DNA from: Euwallacea fornicatus
Taxonomy: Eukaryota > Arthropoda > Insecta > Coleoptera > Curculionidae
Direction: 5' to 3'
NCBI RefSeq assembly: GCF_040115645.1
Contig: NC_089560.1
Span: forward strand, 1,178,001 to 1,242,000
Length of the DNA: 64,000 nt
The notes beneath the pieces are model-generated. The model searched no databases. It worked only from the letters and a program-made list of their open reading frames with translations, and was not told the DNA's origin. Below, piece by piece: positions 47,513 to 59,020 of the stretch. A program made the position numbers and the translations under genes. Numbering within the stretch: the stretch's first letter is position 1; every line of letters begins with the position of its first letter.

Positions 47513-48639
47513 ATTTGGGGGGTTTCTCTATGATATGTGTCTACCTCGAACTCTAAAGCGAACAAGAAAATCTATTTGCGCGGAATCATTTGTTATTATG
47601 GCGGCAGGGGCAAAGGTAAAATTTACATCCCTTGGAAAATAAATTGGCATGTTGTTTCCAGCGAATAGAGAGCAAATTCGTTGCATTTAGGAACAGAAAA
47701 AAATTAGCATAAGGTTCCCCCTAACCGTATGACCACTATGATATTAATTAATGAAGCCATTTTACAAATATGCGCTATTTCTCTAGAGATTGAGCTTCCT
47801 TGAAATGTTTCCCTGAAGACAGCTGCTCCCTTAATGTATGCAAGAAATTCACACTGTTTGCATTAAATTTTACAAGTCTGATTTAAATATGGCAAAATGA
47901 TAAATGGTCGTGTATATTGTAATTTTGTAGTTTGATCGATGACTGATTATTATCAATTACTCATTTACACTTACAGAAAAAACGAGTTATTACTAATTAT
48001 AATTAATGGAGTTTTTAAAGCATATGAATAAGTTATTTTTACAGTGGTAACTGTAACATGTTATTAATAGACTAAGGAGCTCCAATTTACATATAGCTCA
48101 TATAGCTTCTAAGAAGTGCTGCATTCTGTTTCCTTTAATTCTTCTATAGTTAAGTAGAAAGCTAGAAGGGCTTTTGTAGTTAAAACTCGTCTTCGTCGGC
48201 ATTATTTCTCGGCACTATGATAAACTTGTCCCGCCCAGTGTACTTAATAAACCTACAAAACAGCTGTCTCTAAGCACATATACACTCCGAATTACGCAAT
48301 TGTCAGCACACGCAATTCGTCCTATCCATAGCAATACATGCTATGTTTAGGCAACCACAAGAGTGTACCTTTACATCAGTATCACGAAATGTTCCTCAAG
48401 CCAAATTGAGTCTGATAATCAACGGAACACACGCGATATTACGCAATTATTACGATTGTATTTACACGCACTCTTTCTGGCTTCGCCTATTCATCATCAA
48501 AATTAAACAAATTATTCATCACGACACTTGAATGGGAGTCTCGGTTGGGATAATATATGCATGTTGATAAGGAAGGAGCAGAGGTTTATTACTATGATGT
48601 TTGGGGTGTCATTGTTAATAATGAAAATAAAAAGATGCT
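47513..48639. other. No gene seen
   Basis: AT-rich interval without a recognisable gene. The stretch at about 48180-48520 is richer in CG-containing words such as CACGCAATTCGTCC. I cannot assign it. Confidence 0.4.
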
Positions 48640-49665
48640 TGAAAAGAAAATTTATGGCAGTAAAGTTAAATTATGCACAGTTATCACCAATTCGAGTGAA
48701 AATATGGGGATTGTGTAGGTGGGAGAAGGACCGCACGAGGTTTAATGTTGCTTCGACAAAGACAAAGGAAGCGGTTTGGGAGATTAGCGGCTGAAGTGGG
48801 CGGAGTCAGCTCAGTGTTTTGCCACATCCATTTCCGTTTCTGAATTTTTACTGATATAAGTTCCAGTGATGAACTAATCGTTTTTTCCTTTTTTTTTACA
48901 TTGCTGCTCTCTCCCCCGATATTTAGAAACGTTTCCATCGTCTCGAGGGCAGCAAAATCTATACTAATCTAAATATCGCAGTGAAGACGACGGCCGGAAA
49001 GACCAGTCCAGTGGGCGGAGTCAATCCAGTGCTACCAGATCTCTCGTATCACAATATTTGCTAATATAAGTTTCAGTAACGGATTGATCGTTTTTTCTTT
49101 TCATTTATTTGCATTGTCGCTTTATTCTAAGATGTTTTTAAAAATTCATCGCCGCAAAGGCAGCAAAACTCATATTAATCTAAACATCGAAGTGGAGAGA
49201 TACGCTGCATGGACTAGCACGGCGGGCGGGATCAGTCCAGTGTTATCGGATCTCCCACCGTTTCAAAATTTTTACTAATATAACTTCTAGTCATGAATTA
49301 ATCGTTTTTTTTTCATTAGCTTACATTGTTGCCTTTTGTTCTGACATTTTAAACGATTTACATTGTCGTGAAGGCAACAAAATCCATAATAATCTGAACA
49401 TCGAAGTGGAGCCGTAGGCCGGACGAACCAGCCCAATGGGCGGAGTCAGTCCAGTGTTACCACTTTTCTCACAGTTTCAGAATGTTTGCTAATATAAATT
49501 CTAGTGATGGATAAATTCTTTTTCCTCATTTGTTCATAATGCTGTTGTTGCTCGGACGCTTTTTAAATTTTTCATCACCGCGAAGGAAGCAAAATCTATA
49601 CTAATCTAAACATCGATGTGGAGACGTCGGGCGGACCGACTCCGCCCACGTCAGCGGCTAACCGC
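48640..49665 (+). repeat. Tandem array A of about 210-215-bp units (direct orientation)
   Basis: The array consists of four units with anchors (GTGGGCGGAGTCA and variants) at about 48797, 49012, 49222 and 49437, and a fifth that breaks at about 49633. Each unit contains CAGCAAAATCTATACTAATC, then AACATCGAAGTGGAG, then CCAGTCCAGTGGGCGGAGTC and ACTAATATAAGTTC. The array is preceded by a module at about 48640-48770 with GGGAGAAGGACCGCA and an open-frame trace GEGPHEV. It ends in a short inverted copy of its own beginning (GACTCCGCCCACGTCAGCGG, 49638-49657). This is probably half of a larger inverted-repeat transposable element of unknown class. Confidence 0.8.
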
Positions 49666-51410
49666 GCAACCCAATTTGTTGGTATTTGTGAGGGGTATAT
49701 TTAACCTGTATAATAATTTAGGTGTGCACATCGATCGAAAGCATATGCTTCCAAATATAGCTAAATTTAAAAATTATTTCTTTCGTGGCGATGGACTCCC
49801 TTAGAGAGAAAATTTCCATGTTGAGCACGAAATATGTTACAGTAATGAAATTTTCAGCAAAGGTAGAGAAAAGCACGATCTGCGCACAAATCCTGTAGCT
49901 TTGTCAATTTACAATACTTTTCAGTTATATTATTATGCTCTAAAATATGACGCTATCATGTAATGGAAAATATGCGGCTTTCAAACGTTAAACCACAAAG
50001 AACTTGTTGCCCTTATAGAAAATTTATGTTTCTCTATAAGGGCATGTGACAGACGCGACCAAAGAAACCGATGTCTGCTGGAACAGTGAAGTGGTTTCGA
50101 TGCCAATTCTTAAATGTGAAAAATTTTCCAAGGCATTATTTCAGAATATACAGATATAGGGGAAAGGCTCCATGCCAAATATATAAAAAGCTTTTAACTT
50201 CCCAACTTTAGACGATTGGTATAGATGATGCTGCATTTCTCCCCCGGTAAAGTGGAATATATAGAATTAGAGGAATGTATTATATATAAACAGATTCCGA
50301 ACTAAAAGCGTAGGTATAGTAAACTTCGATAAGAGTTTAAAACTTTGTCATAGCCCATTAGGTTGGCCCAGTACTCAGATGCGCCTGAAAGTTTCTGCAT
50401 TTGTTATTCGGCTGTAATCGACCAACTCGAATGCCAATACAGAAACTTTATCAAGATGTTCAGTTCTGACTGCTTTAGAAGTCGTCTTTATGAGTCAACA
50501 TCGAAACTACACATCTTTTATGGGCCAACATCGAAACTACACTTTAAAGTAATTACATACACCCTCCATGTCAAACTTAGTCCAACATATCGATGTTGAT
50601 CTACCCTATGTATAAATAATGTAGCCAGTGGTAATTACTCACGTTTTGATGACTTTGATCATCAACGGCGTGATGGATTTTCCCGGAAATAGACGTGGGA
50701 AAATTGAGTTGGAAAATGGCCAAGAAACTAAATAGTCCCTCGGTAATTTTGCGTTTAGAGCCGGACGGAGTTTAATTTTCTTAAATTGAATCATGCCAGA
50801 GTGCGAATAAAAATGTTGCCCTTAGATAAGGGACTGAAGTTTGTGTTGGAATTACCCCCGAAAGCTTACTACAATGTCACCAAAGGCTTTCTTTGAGAAT
50901 CTTAATTATGATAATTATTACGGAGTGAATTTTGCCGCCAAGAAGACAAAAACGGGAAAGTTGTAAAACATGTTACCTGAAATTACTTAAGGGGATTTCA
51001 TTATGTGATATGTCATGGAAACGAATGCAATCTAATTCAGCAAGAATTCAGCACAACCCCGATAACGACACCCCCGAGTTCAAGACGAAGGCTAAATTTC
51101 CAAATCAATCATTCTTTAACAGCAGGATGCCATATTATCGGCTATAAAGGGCGTCGCGTGTCGGCTTTAGGAGAAGCATTGTATTTGTGTCTAGCTTGCT
51201 CTATATTCCTTTGTGAAAATATAGAGCCCGAAATTCGGGCCTCTGCGTTTTAATATTCCAGCTGAAACCTGCCCTTTCAGCTGTATTTTTAATTACTTGA
51301 TGACACTAAATTCTCAACAACAAACGAGGGGAAATGTTTTTTAGACCTAGCGAATAAAAATGCAAATGTAACGACAAACGTCCTCATTTCGTTTTATATT
51401 TTAATTGCAG
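49666..51410. other. Putative CELF-like intron, with a perfect hairpin
   Basis: No gene recognised between the repeat array and the CELF-like exon. TGCCCTTATAGA at 50008-50019 is repeated as a perfect inverted copy at 50033-50044 (12-bp stem, 13-base loop). The last bases before the exon form a normal 3' splice site: a T-rich stretch (TTTTATATTTTAATTGCAG) ending at 51410. Confidence 0.5.
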
Positions 51411-51493
51411 GTTGCGCATTCCTAACGTACTTCAACCCGGAGAGCGCCCTCAATTGCCAGAACGCTCTGCATGAGAAAACCACGTTATCAGGG
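51411..51493 (+). CDS. bru3: Exon encoding part of RRM1 of a CELF/Bruno RNA-binding protein
   Basis: This is the one host coding exon I recognise. CELF/Bruno proteins bind GU-rich RNA with three RRMs and control splicing and translation. The exon reads GCAFLTYFNPESALNCQNAL followed by HEKTTLSG, with the first Gly codon completed from the previous exon; with the preceding Lys this contains the RNP1 octamer KGCAFLTY of RRM1. GCAFLTY rather than GCCFVTY places it in the CELF3-6 / bruno-3 class. It is 83 bp (two bases plus 27 codons), preceded by TTTTAATTGCAG and followed by the donor GTGAGT at 51494-51499; both fit a spliced exon on the + strand. The next exon is expected to start with a Met codon and the preceding one to end near a Lys codon; I did not find either in this window. 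The Ser before the final Gly is Pro in the family members I know. Confidence 0.9.
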
Positions 51494-51499
51494 GTGAGT
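51494..51499 (+). other. 5' splice site of the CELF-like exon
   Basis: GTGAGT directly follows the GGG that ends the exon. It agrees with the standard donor consensus and fixes the end of the exon. The splice is in phase 0: the exon ends on a complete Gly codon. Confidence 0.85.
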
Positions 51500-52027
51500 G
51501 GCGTCATAATGTTTAGTGTTCCTTTAATTTCCTTGTTATGAATTTTGATGCTAATTTTGCGAAAAAAAATTACCATTAATGGAAAACGTATGAAATAAGT
51601 CAAATAAAATTATTTAGAATATCGGATTGGGACAAGGAAAGTCAGTAAATTGTCAGTTTTCTATAGCGTTGCACTCGCTAACTTTTTTTTATTAAATTTC
51701 AAAGCAATAGAGGGTTATTCCTATTGTCGAACTGCAGACGCTTCGTAACATTATAGACCGATTTAAAGTTCCATGCCAGTTAGACGTAAGAAGTTGCCGC
51801 AAATAGGAAAGAATTAAAAATAAGGATCCTTTAAAATTGACGGTCTGTCATTACGTCTTACGGTTAAATCATGAATGACACGGTGAATAATAAATTATTC
51901 AATTTCATCTTTGCTTTCTCTTATATCTAACTTGTCACCCCTACGAACCTATATGTACGGCTGTACCTACTTTTTAAATTATGTCTTTCTAAATAATATC
52001 AAGTTGTCCCCCCTCTTTGGACACGTA
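51500..52027. other. Start of the downstream intron, no feature seen
   Basis: AT-rich intronic DNA between the CELF-like exon and the foldback MITE; no coding or RNA signature. Confidence 0.45.
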
Positions 52028-52029
52028 TA

Positions 52030-52847
52030 CAGGGTGTTTCTTAATGGATGGGCAAATGTGAAATGAGTAAATCATGAGCTTATTTTAAGATAATAACTTC
52101 ATATAAAGGCATGCCCTAAATTGCTTCTATTTTAGTTTAAAAGGTGTTCAAGTTTAATTTTTTTTCCATTTTCATTCATTTCTCTGTTATATCTAAAGAT
52201 AATGAACAAAATTGGTAGTAACAATAATTTTTTAATTCCGGATAACGTGTAATAACAATTATTTAAAATACTCTACACGACGTTCCTTTTTCCGTGGTCG
52301 CTCTCCATATTTTATATCAGAACTTTTTTTATGAAGTTTTCAGATTTTGTTCATTAACTTTATTTAATCTCTTATGCTTTTATTAGTTTGTTTCCTCTTT
52401 AGTTTTCTTGTTATGAGAAATAGTTTCACAGATATTTGCAAATACGTCTAACCATGTTTGCCTCGATTGACCTATGAATATGATAAAATGCCAAGGTGGT
52501 AAAATTATAAGCTATTGCAAATGTCTGTCAAAGTATTAGCAATGCACTTGGAATTTTTGACAAAATCCAGCAACAAATTCTACAAATGTCATAAAACAAG
52601 TTCTGATGTAAGATATTGAGAGCGACCACGAAAAAAACTGCCCTGTAGAGTATTTTAAATAATTGTGATTTCAGTGTATTCGTAATGCTAAAATGATTGT
52701 TACTACCAATTTTGAATGAATTATCTTTATAAATAGCAGCGAAATTAATGATCATAAAAAAATGGAAGGAATTCTGGAAATTTATATCTTAAAATAAGTT
52801 CATGATTCATGCACTTCACTTTTTACCATCCGTTAAGAAACGCCCCG
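52030..52847. mobile_element. Foldback MITE with about 300-bp arms
   Basis: The left end CAGGGTGTTTCTTAATGGAT matches the reverse-complemented right end CGGGGCGTTTCTTAACGGAT. The arms run inward to GTGGTCGCTCTCCATATTTT on the left and the inverted GTGGTCGCTCTCAATATCTT, i.e. about 300 bp each around a spacer of about 200 bp. TA duplications are at 52028-52029 and 52848-52849. No transposase is present. It starts about 530 bp after the CELF exon. Confidence 0.9.
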
Positions 52848-52869
52848 TATCTGGTTTTCTTGATCACGA

Positions 52870-53940
52870 TTGAAGCCGAGAACGTATCAATAGGTGGATG
52901 TTTGTGTAAGTTTCAAACAAATACCTTACTCCTAATGGAAATAAAGATTTGGAAAATTCTATTAACTAGAGAGATTTGAAGGTCTCATGAAGAGTTTTCC
53001 TTTTGTAGCTTTGGTCTAATGGCTTTCTTGATCAATTTTCAAGGAAAAAATACGTCTATAGGGGTTAATTCAACTAACGAACGTTGCAAACTTCGAGAAA
53101 ATAACTTATTCCTAATGGAGTTACGAGGTTTTCGAAATTGCGGTAATTGTAGCGTTGCACTGATTACTGGAAGATTTTTCTTCAGCATTACCATCAAATT
53201 TCCAGCAAGAAAATACGTATGTGGAGCGCTTTTTCAGCTATCAAACAATGCGAATCTGGCAAATTGATTACGAATGAGAGTTTTAAATTTTTAGAAATTA
53301 TGTTTAAAAGAAAGTTGTGTTAGACTTCCCCTTTTTGAACATTCGTCAGAACTCATCTATTTCTGGATAACTTTTCTACAGAAAAAACACTCCTCTAGAG
53401 GGTATTTTCAAATATCAAACATTGAAAACTTGAATAACGAAACTCATGCCTAATAACTTCTTAAAATTTTCTTAAAATCCCGGTTTAAAAAAATTAATCC
53501 TAATGAGAGTTCTGGATTTTTGAAAAGTGTATAAGGGGAAAATTGCGCTGAAGTTCGTCCTCTCTGCAGGAGATTGCGGCAATTGCAGGGGAAAATACGT
53601 CTGAAGAGGGTCCTTCTAACCATAAAATATATCCGGAGTCCCGAATAAATAACTTATTCCTGGTAAAATGTTTTATTGAGTTCTGAATGTTTTAAATTTG
53701 CGTTAAGGACAAATTTGTATTAAATGTTATGCCTTCGGCAGCATTCGACACAGTACTTTCTGAATGAAATTTTCAGGATAAAATGCGCTTGTAAAACGCC
53801 ATTTCTTCTTTCGAACAGTGCAATAATACAAATGTCTTCGAAACATCAAAGATTTTTTTCAAGGGGTGTTTTATTTTTAAAAAAATGGGATGCTGATTTT
53901 AGGAGCTCGGATGAAAATCTGTTTCAGAACTAGAAGATTT
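52870..53940. repeat. Degenerate tandem repeat, about 165-205-bp period
   Basis: Similar blocks recur: GAAAATACGTCTG/GGAAAAAATACGTCTATAGG near 53044, 53207, 53380 and 53587, each followed some 60-70 bases later by a form of AATAACTTATTCCTAATGG (53101-53119 is the clearest; others at about 52919, 53452, 53649). A weaker copy may follow at 53777. The units are highly diverged, so copy number and period are approximate. Confidence 0.5.
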
Positions 53941-54234
53941 TTCCGTGAACCATGTTAATATTTTGTCATTGCTATTGTTTATTCTCAAAATATTTCAGAA
54001 AATGATCTCCTTAAACAACAAAGATTACCTGCTAAGTACGTTCTCAATATATCCAGAATCAACTACAATTTGCACTTGGTAAATATGGGCACACACGTTT
54101 TTTTTTTTTTTTTTAATGGCAATTAAGCAACCTTTTAAGCTTTCGACCAATTTTAAGTTTGTAGTCTTCAGACCTGTCTTATCTTATATCTATATGTCAA
54201 TTAAGCAAGCGATTAAACTTTCGTCCTCACGACT
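53941..54234. other. No feature seen
   Basis: Short AT-rich interval with a T homopolymer of about 17 bases near 54100. Nothing recognised. Confidence 0.4.
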
Positions 54235-55480
54235 CTGTGGAGATTTTAATATAATACATACAGATATCACCACTTACAAGTGGAAACATAAGGATTGTGC
54301 AAGTGGGAGAAGGGCAGCATAAGGTTTAATATGCCTCCGATAACGACCGACGAAGTGGGTTACGAAGCCAGCAGTTGATATGGGCTGAGTCAGTACGTCC
54401 CACATCACCACTTCTATGTTTAGATATTTTCATGGCGAGGGAAATTTTTAAACATATCAAATGTGACATATAATAAATGATGCACATCTTTAATCACGCA
54501 ATATTCACGTCCGAATGATTTACAAACCTTAAATTGCAAAAATCGCAACGCGAACAACCTTTGTTATTGGCTCCTACGATTTTATTCCAATCAGAAATAA
54601 AAAATAAATTATTTAAACTGAAACAAATAATTCCATAACTTAATACAAATTAGACGTTACACCAATGATATAAATAATTTATAACAATGATTACAAGTTA
54701 CTCATAAAAATATAAATAACATTAGTAACCAATAACAAACAATAAATACTCGGTATTTTACACTCTTAATTTATTTATAACACGGAGCAAGAAACATCAA
54801 TGTCAATAAATGAAAAAAAGAAACAACTAATCCATGACTAAAAATTATATTAGTAAAAATGCTGAAACGGCGAGAGATCCGGTAACACTGGGCTGACTCC
54901 GCCCACTGGACTGCCCTGTCCAGCGCACCTCTCCGTTTCAATGTTTAGATTAATATGGATTTTGCTGCCTTTGCGGCGATGGATTTTATAAACATCATAA
55001 CGAAAAGCAGCAATGCAAATAATTGAAAAAAACAAACAATTTATCCAATACTTGAACTTAAATTAGTAAAAATTGTGAAACGGGAAATATCTGGTAACAC
55101 TGGAATAACTCCGCCTACTGAACTGCCGGGCCGACGTCTTCCCTTCGATATTTAGATTGGTATAGATTTTCCTGCTCTCGAGACGATGGAAATGTTTTAA
55201 AATATCAAAGCAAAAAGCAAAAATATAAATAATTTAAAAAAAAAACGATTAATGCATCACTAGTACTTATATTAGTAAAAATTCTGAAGTAGTGAGAAAA
55301 CTGGTAACACTGGACTAACTCCGCCCCCTTTAACCACTAGTCTCTCAACTCACTTCCTTTGTCCTTGTCGGAGGAATATAAAATTTATGCGGTCCTTCTC
55401 CCACTTGCACAATCTCTATGATTCCACTTGAACCGTTGATACCTTTGTACCAGATATAAGTGATTCTCCGACCTTAGCCA
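54235..55480 (-). repeat. Tandem array B of the same 210-bp repeat (mainly inverted)
   Basis: The right part (about 54850-55340) has three units in inverted orientation relative to array A, with anchors GACTCCGCCCACTGGA and variants at about 54895, 55106 and 55317, then the inverted module (GCGGTCCTTCTCCCACTTGC at 55389-55408). The left part has the same module in direct orientation (GATTGTGCAAGTGGGAGAAG at 54293-54312), quickly followed by an inverted unit fragment (TGTTTAGATATTTTCATGGC). The whole is therefore an inverted-repeat element with one short and one long arm. The class is unknown; a foldback-type DNA transposon or Helitron relative is possible. Confidence 0.78.
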
Positions 55481-58169
55481 CAAAACCACCATTTTTAAAT
55501 TGTGGGTTACTACCACGCAAATTTTTTTCTAAAAGTGTCACTATTCTTAAAACCTTTTTAGTACTCTACCTCGCTAGATCTATTCCTAAGAATGTTTTTC
55601 GTTCAGGCTTCAACCTTTAAAGTTACACGGTCGCAATACAGTCGGAGAATTGGGAAATGAGATTTTTGAATATGAGTAAGGTGAGAGCGCTAGACACTGA
55701 ATGAAACATCACTAAGGGTACACAAACTGGGCATGCTTTCCGATACTAACTCGAAGTAGATGACATGTTATATCTATCTATAAAGCGTATGGCCCAGTGC
55801 CTATCGCCTGGAATAGATTTGGGTCACGTCCTACTTGTGATTCAAGCACCTTCTCCAACTAGCGATAAACATGAAAAGACGATTCTAAAAAGAGGTCCTA
55901 CTCTAGAGAAAGCCATAGTTAATGGACCAATCGCAATAGGTGTGGGAAAATTGAATGGTAAAGATGGCAGATGCCGACAGACAATGTTAGGGCATATATG
56001 GAGTACATTTGGAGAGTGGAGGTGGAGAATTGTTTTTTTTTTGCATAATATCCCAATGGAATTCATCTGCTTAATTTGTTTCCTTGCACCTGAGCTATTA
56101 TTAAACCCTCGATAACGAGAGACTGCGCCCATAATGTCCTCATCTTGGACTAATAAACTGATATAATGGTGTCCTGGAAACCGAAAATCAGTATGGATAT
56201 TTCAGGAATACGAAATCCGGAAAGTGTTATATACTGAAAGCACATGTGCATGCGAATAACCGTCCCACAAATTTGTATCCAACAAGTGTGGCTACAGTCA
56301 ATGATGTATTAGATCCTGTATGTGAATTGCTGAGTAAGGCAAATTAATAAATACAACAAATGTGAAGAGATGAAGAAAGTCGTGAGCCGCGGTACAAGGG
56401 ATGAATGAATGGTCCATGGGAACTAAGTTCACTTTGCTAAATGGAAGAAATGTCAAGAAGTCCCCAGCAGGCAACCCAATAATTGTAAATGGAAAATATA
56501 AATTGTGAGGTAACTATGGGAATTGCAGAACAGTAAATGAAGATGCTGTGAATGGGGTGGAAAAGTTGAGGACTTAATGTATCTAAGAAACCACAATCAC
56601 TAAAGTGAACATAGACGTTAAAAGCAAAAACTCTTATACTTCAGGCCTTTAGGTTGTCATTACGACAGTAATAAAACTTAGCTTTAACCCGCCCTCGGAA
56701 TTTCATTCCGTTTTAACATAAAGCCAGTTATTTCCTTCCAAGCTTTCAGTGTTCTGGAAAAGCAAATCCAAAACAGCACGTTTCGGTTCAGAGGCGTGTG
56801 ATCATGTTTAAAATACAGCAATGGAAATGGCAAATTCAATTTGAGTTAGCATATAGGGCTTCTAGAACAAAGCAGATCGCAGATAATGTAGGAAACAGGC
56901 AACAACGAACTGATCGGGATTCGGGAGCCCTTTTTAATCATGAATCTGAGCGCTTGTTTGGGCAAAAAGTATGCCTTTGTTGTATTTTGTCAGTGGGGAT
57001 TGATTGTTATTGTCACAATAGATTATGTAAATTATGGGACATTGATGCCAATTAGTGGGTACTGCTTCCGCGGCTGGTTCCTGGGGTTCTAAAGTATTCG
57101 AAGGACCACTTTCGGTTTTTGTCAGACCGATAGGAACTGACGTTAACTGACTTGAGAAGTAACCTTTAACCAATTTATTCACGACTGAAGTCTTAAGCTA
57201 AGTTAGTTGTGTAATCGGTGCACGCATGATCACCGTTTTGTGAGTACCTCACTTCTGGGGGTTGCAGCACCAAATTTTTGCTTTCACAGGTTGCAGTGAA
57301 TTTGAATGTATGCAAGTTTTCGAGTGGGTTATCTTGTGACCCGCTCTGTTTGGTTGGTCTTGGTGAACTGCCCTTCTCTCCTTTTTCTTCCCAAAAAAGT
57401 CGGGCATAACGCAAAGATAACCCAAGTTTTTTGGCTTGATGGTCCTTGCCCTTGTAGACCCGTGGTTGCTGACATCTGGTCATTTATTTTAATTGGTTGC
57501 AACCACCAGAGCTCTCACTTATAACCCATTGGAGTCGAGTATTTGGGAAGATTCTGTGTTCCTTAAGTGTGGGCAATAAACCAACAGCCCGGGTCCTTGA
57601 ATGAAATCGAGAACTCTGCCCGATTTTATGATACGCCTTTCAGCCATTGTTGTTAAAGAAATTAGGAATTTTCCCAAACATCTGAATTGAGTTCAGATAG
57701 TTACTGAAGGCCTCAAGCGCTCTTGTGTACATTGCAAATTTGACAGAGGTTTGTACTTTTCCATTCACGAAACACATCAAATTTATGTTCAATTTGAATG
57801 AACCCAGTTACAGAATATTCTCAGGTTCGTAGTGAACTTTGGCAGCTAGGCATACAGGACAGGCTTACGAGGCCGCCAGTTCGCGTATTGGATGGTTCAT
57901 TGATGAGTAAAATGGGGTATTTATTCTCGCAATGTTCCCTTGGTACTATTGAAAAAATGATGATGGGCCAGTAAAATTGAAATTGTACATGAAGCATTTG
58001 GATATTTTTTATGGGTATCTCTGAAAAATGCCCAATTTGTTCGCAAGTCAAAAATTCGTCAAGCGAACCTTCCTTCAGACATAAACCATGTCAATTAGGC
58101 ACAGGTTAACTTAACTTTATCTCTCACCGTTTACAAGATTCATGACGCGTTCAAACCAAAAAATTATGG
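55481..58169. other. No gene recognised
   Basis: Open frames of 96-116 codons occur at 55765-56115 (+) and 57193-57483 (-) but carry no motif I know. The minus strand at about 57150-57190 has GTGAATAAATTGG, a possible poly(A) signal, so 56940-57490 might be a decayed LTR element; I could not find paired ends. Confidence 0.35.
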
Positions 58170-59020
58170 ATGGCAATTTCAAATAAAATTAAACATTTTA
58201 GAAAAAGCGTGTTGATCACATTTTTCTTCTCTGAGAAAGTGACTGTCATTTGCTTTAGCAATTTCTTGGCTTGCATTCACTCATACATGCAACTTAGTAT
58301 TGAAAGTCAGACTGATCGAAAGATTCCCTTTTTGGACTTATTACTGAGAGGAGCGTATAAGCGTGATCGAGTTCGAGATATAGTAATGGCCAAAAGTAGG
58401 GAAACTTTATTTATTTTAAAATTTTACGGTTTTGTACCACTGAAAGAAAGTAATACGTTTTTAATGAAAAATATGATATCAAATAACCCTAAATAAAAAC
58501 AGAAATAGAAATATAAAACAATCTACATACACAAGTAATTAAAAATCTATATTGACTCTATTGCACTTTAATGAAAAACTGCTGGTCAAAAGTATGGAAA
58601 CTAAAATATACTCTTTTTTTTAATAACTTTCGTCAAACATTCAGTACTTTGTTGCATATCTCTTTGCCTTAATGACTGCTGCACATTGTCGAGGCATAGA
58701 ATCCCCTAGAGAAGCACAATATTGCGTAAAAATCTTTTTCCATTTTTCATTTAATAAATTGAATAGTTCATTAACGTTGATAACGTTGTTTTGATGAATT
58801 TTTCGGTTTAAATGCTCTCAGAAATTTTCTATGGGATTTAGATCGGGCGGCTGGGACGGCCAATGCGTTGAATGGACATAATTGTAATTAAATCAATTTT
58901 TAACTAAACATAATTTGTACTTACGATCATTTTCTTGATGAAAAACTCGTCGTAACGGCATTTCTGAAGCATATGGTAACATATTATTTTTCAAGACGTC
59001 TCGTTAGATGAAACGATCTA

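Noticed and set aside
49084..49278. Matching translated frames (KIHRRKGSK...) in arrays A and B suggesting a gene family
   Set aside because: The match is explained by the 210-bp DNA repeat itself; other units of the array have stops in that frame.
55765..56115. 116-codon open frame
   Set aside because: No motif, mirrored by an equally long frame on the other strand; no splice or TE context.
56940..57490. Possible minus-strand LTR retrotransposon remnant
   Set aside because: There is a poly(A)-like signal and a 96-codon frame, but no TG/CA ends, no target duplication and no recognisable gag or pol.
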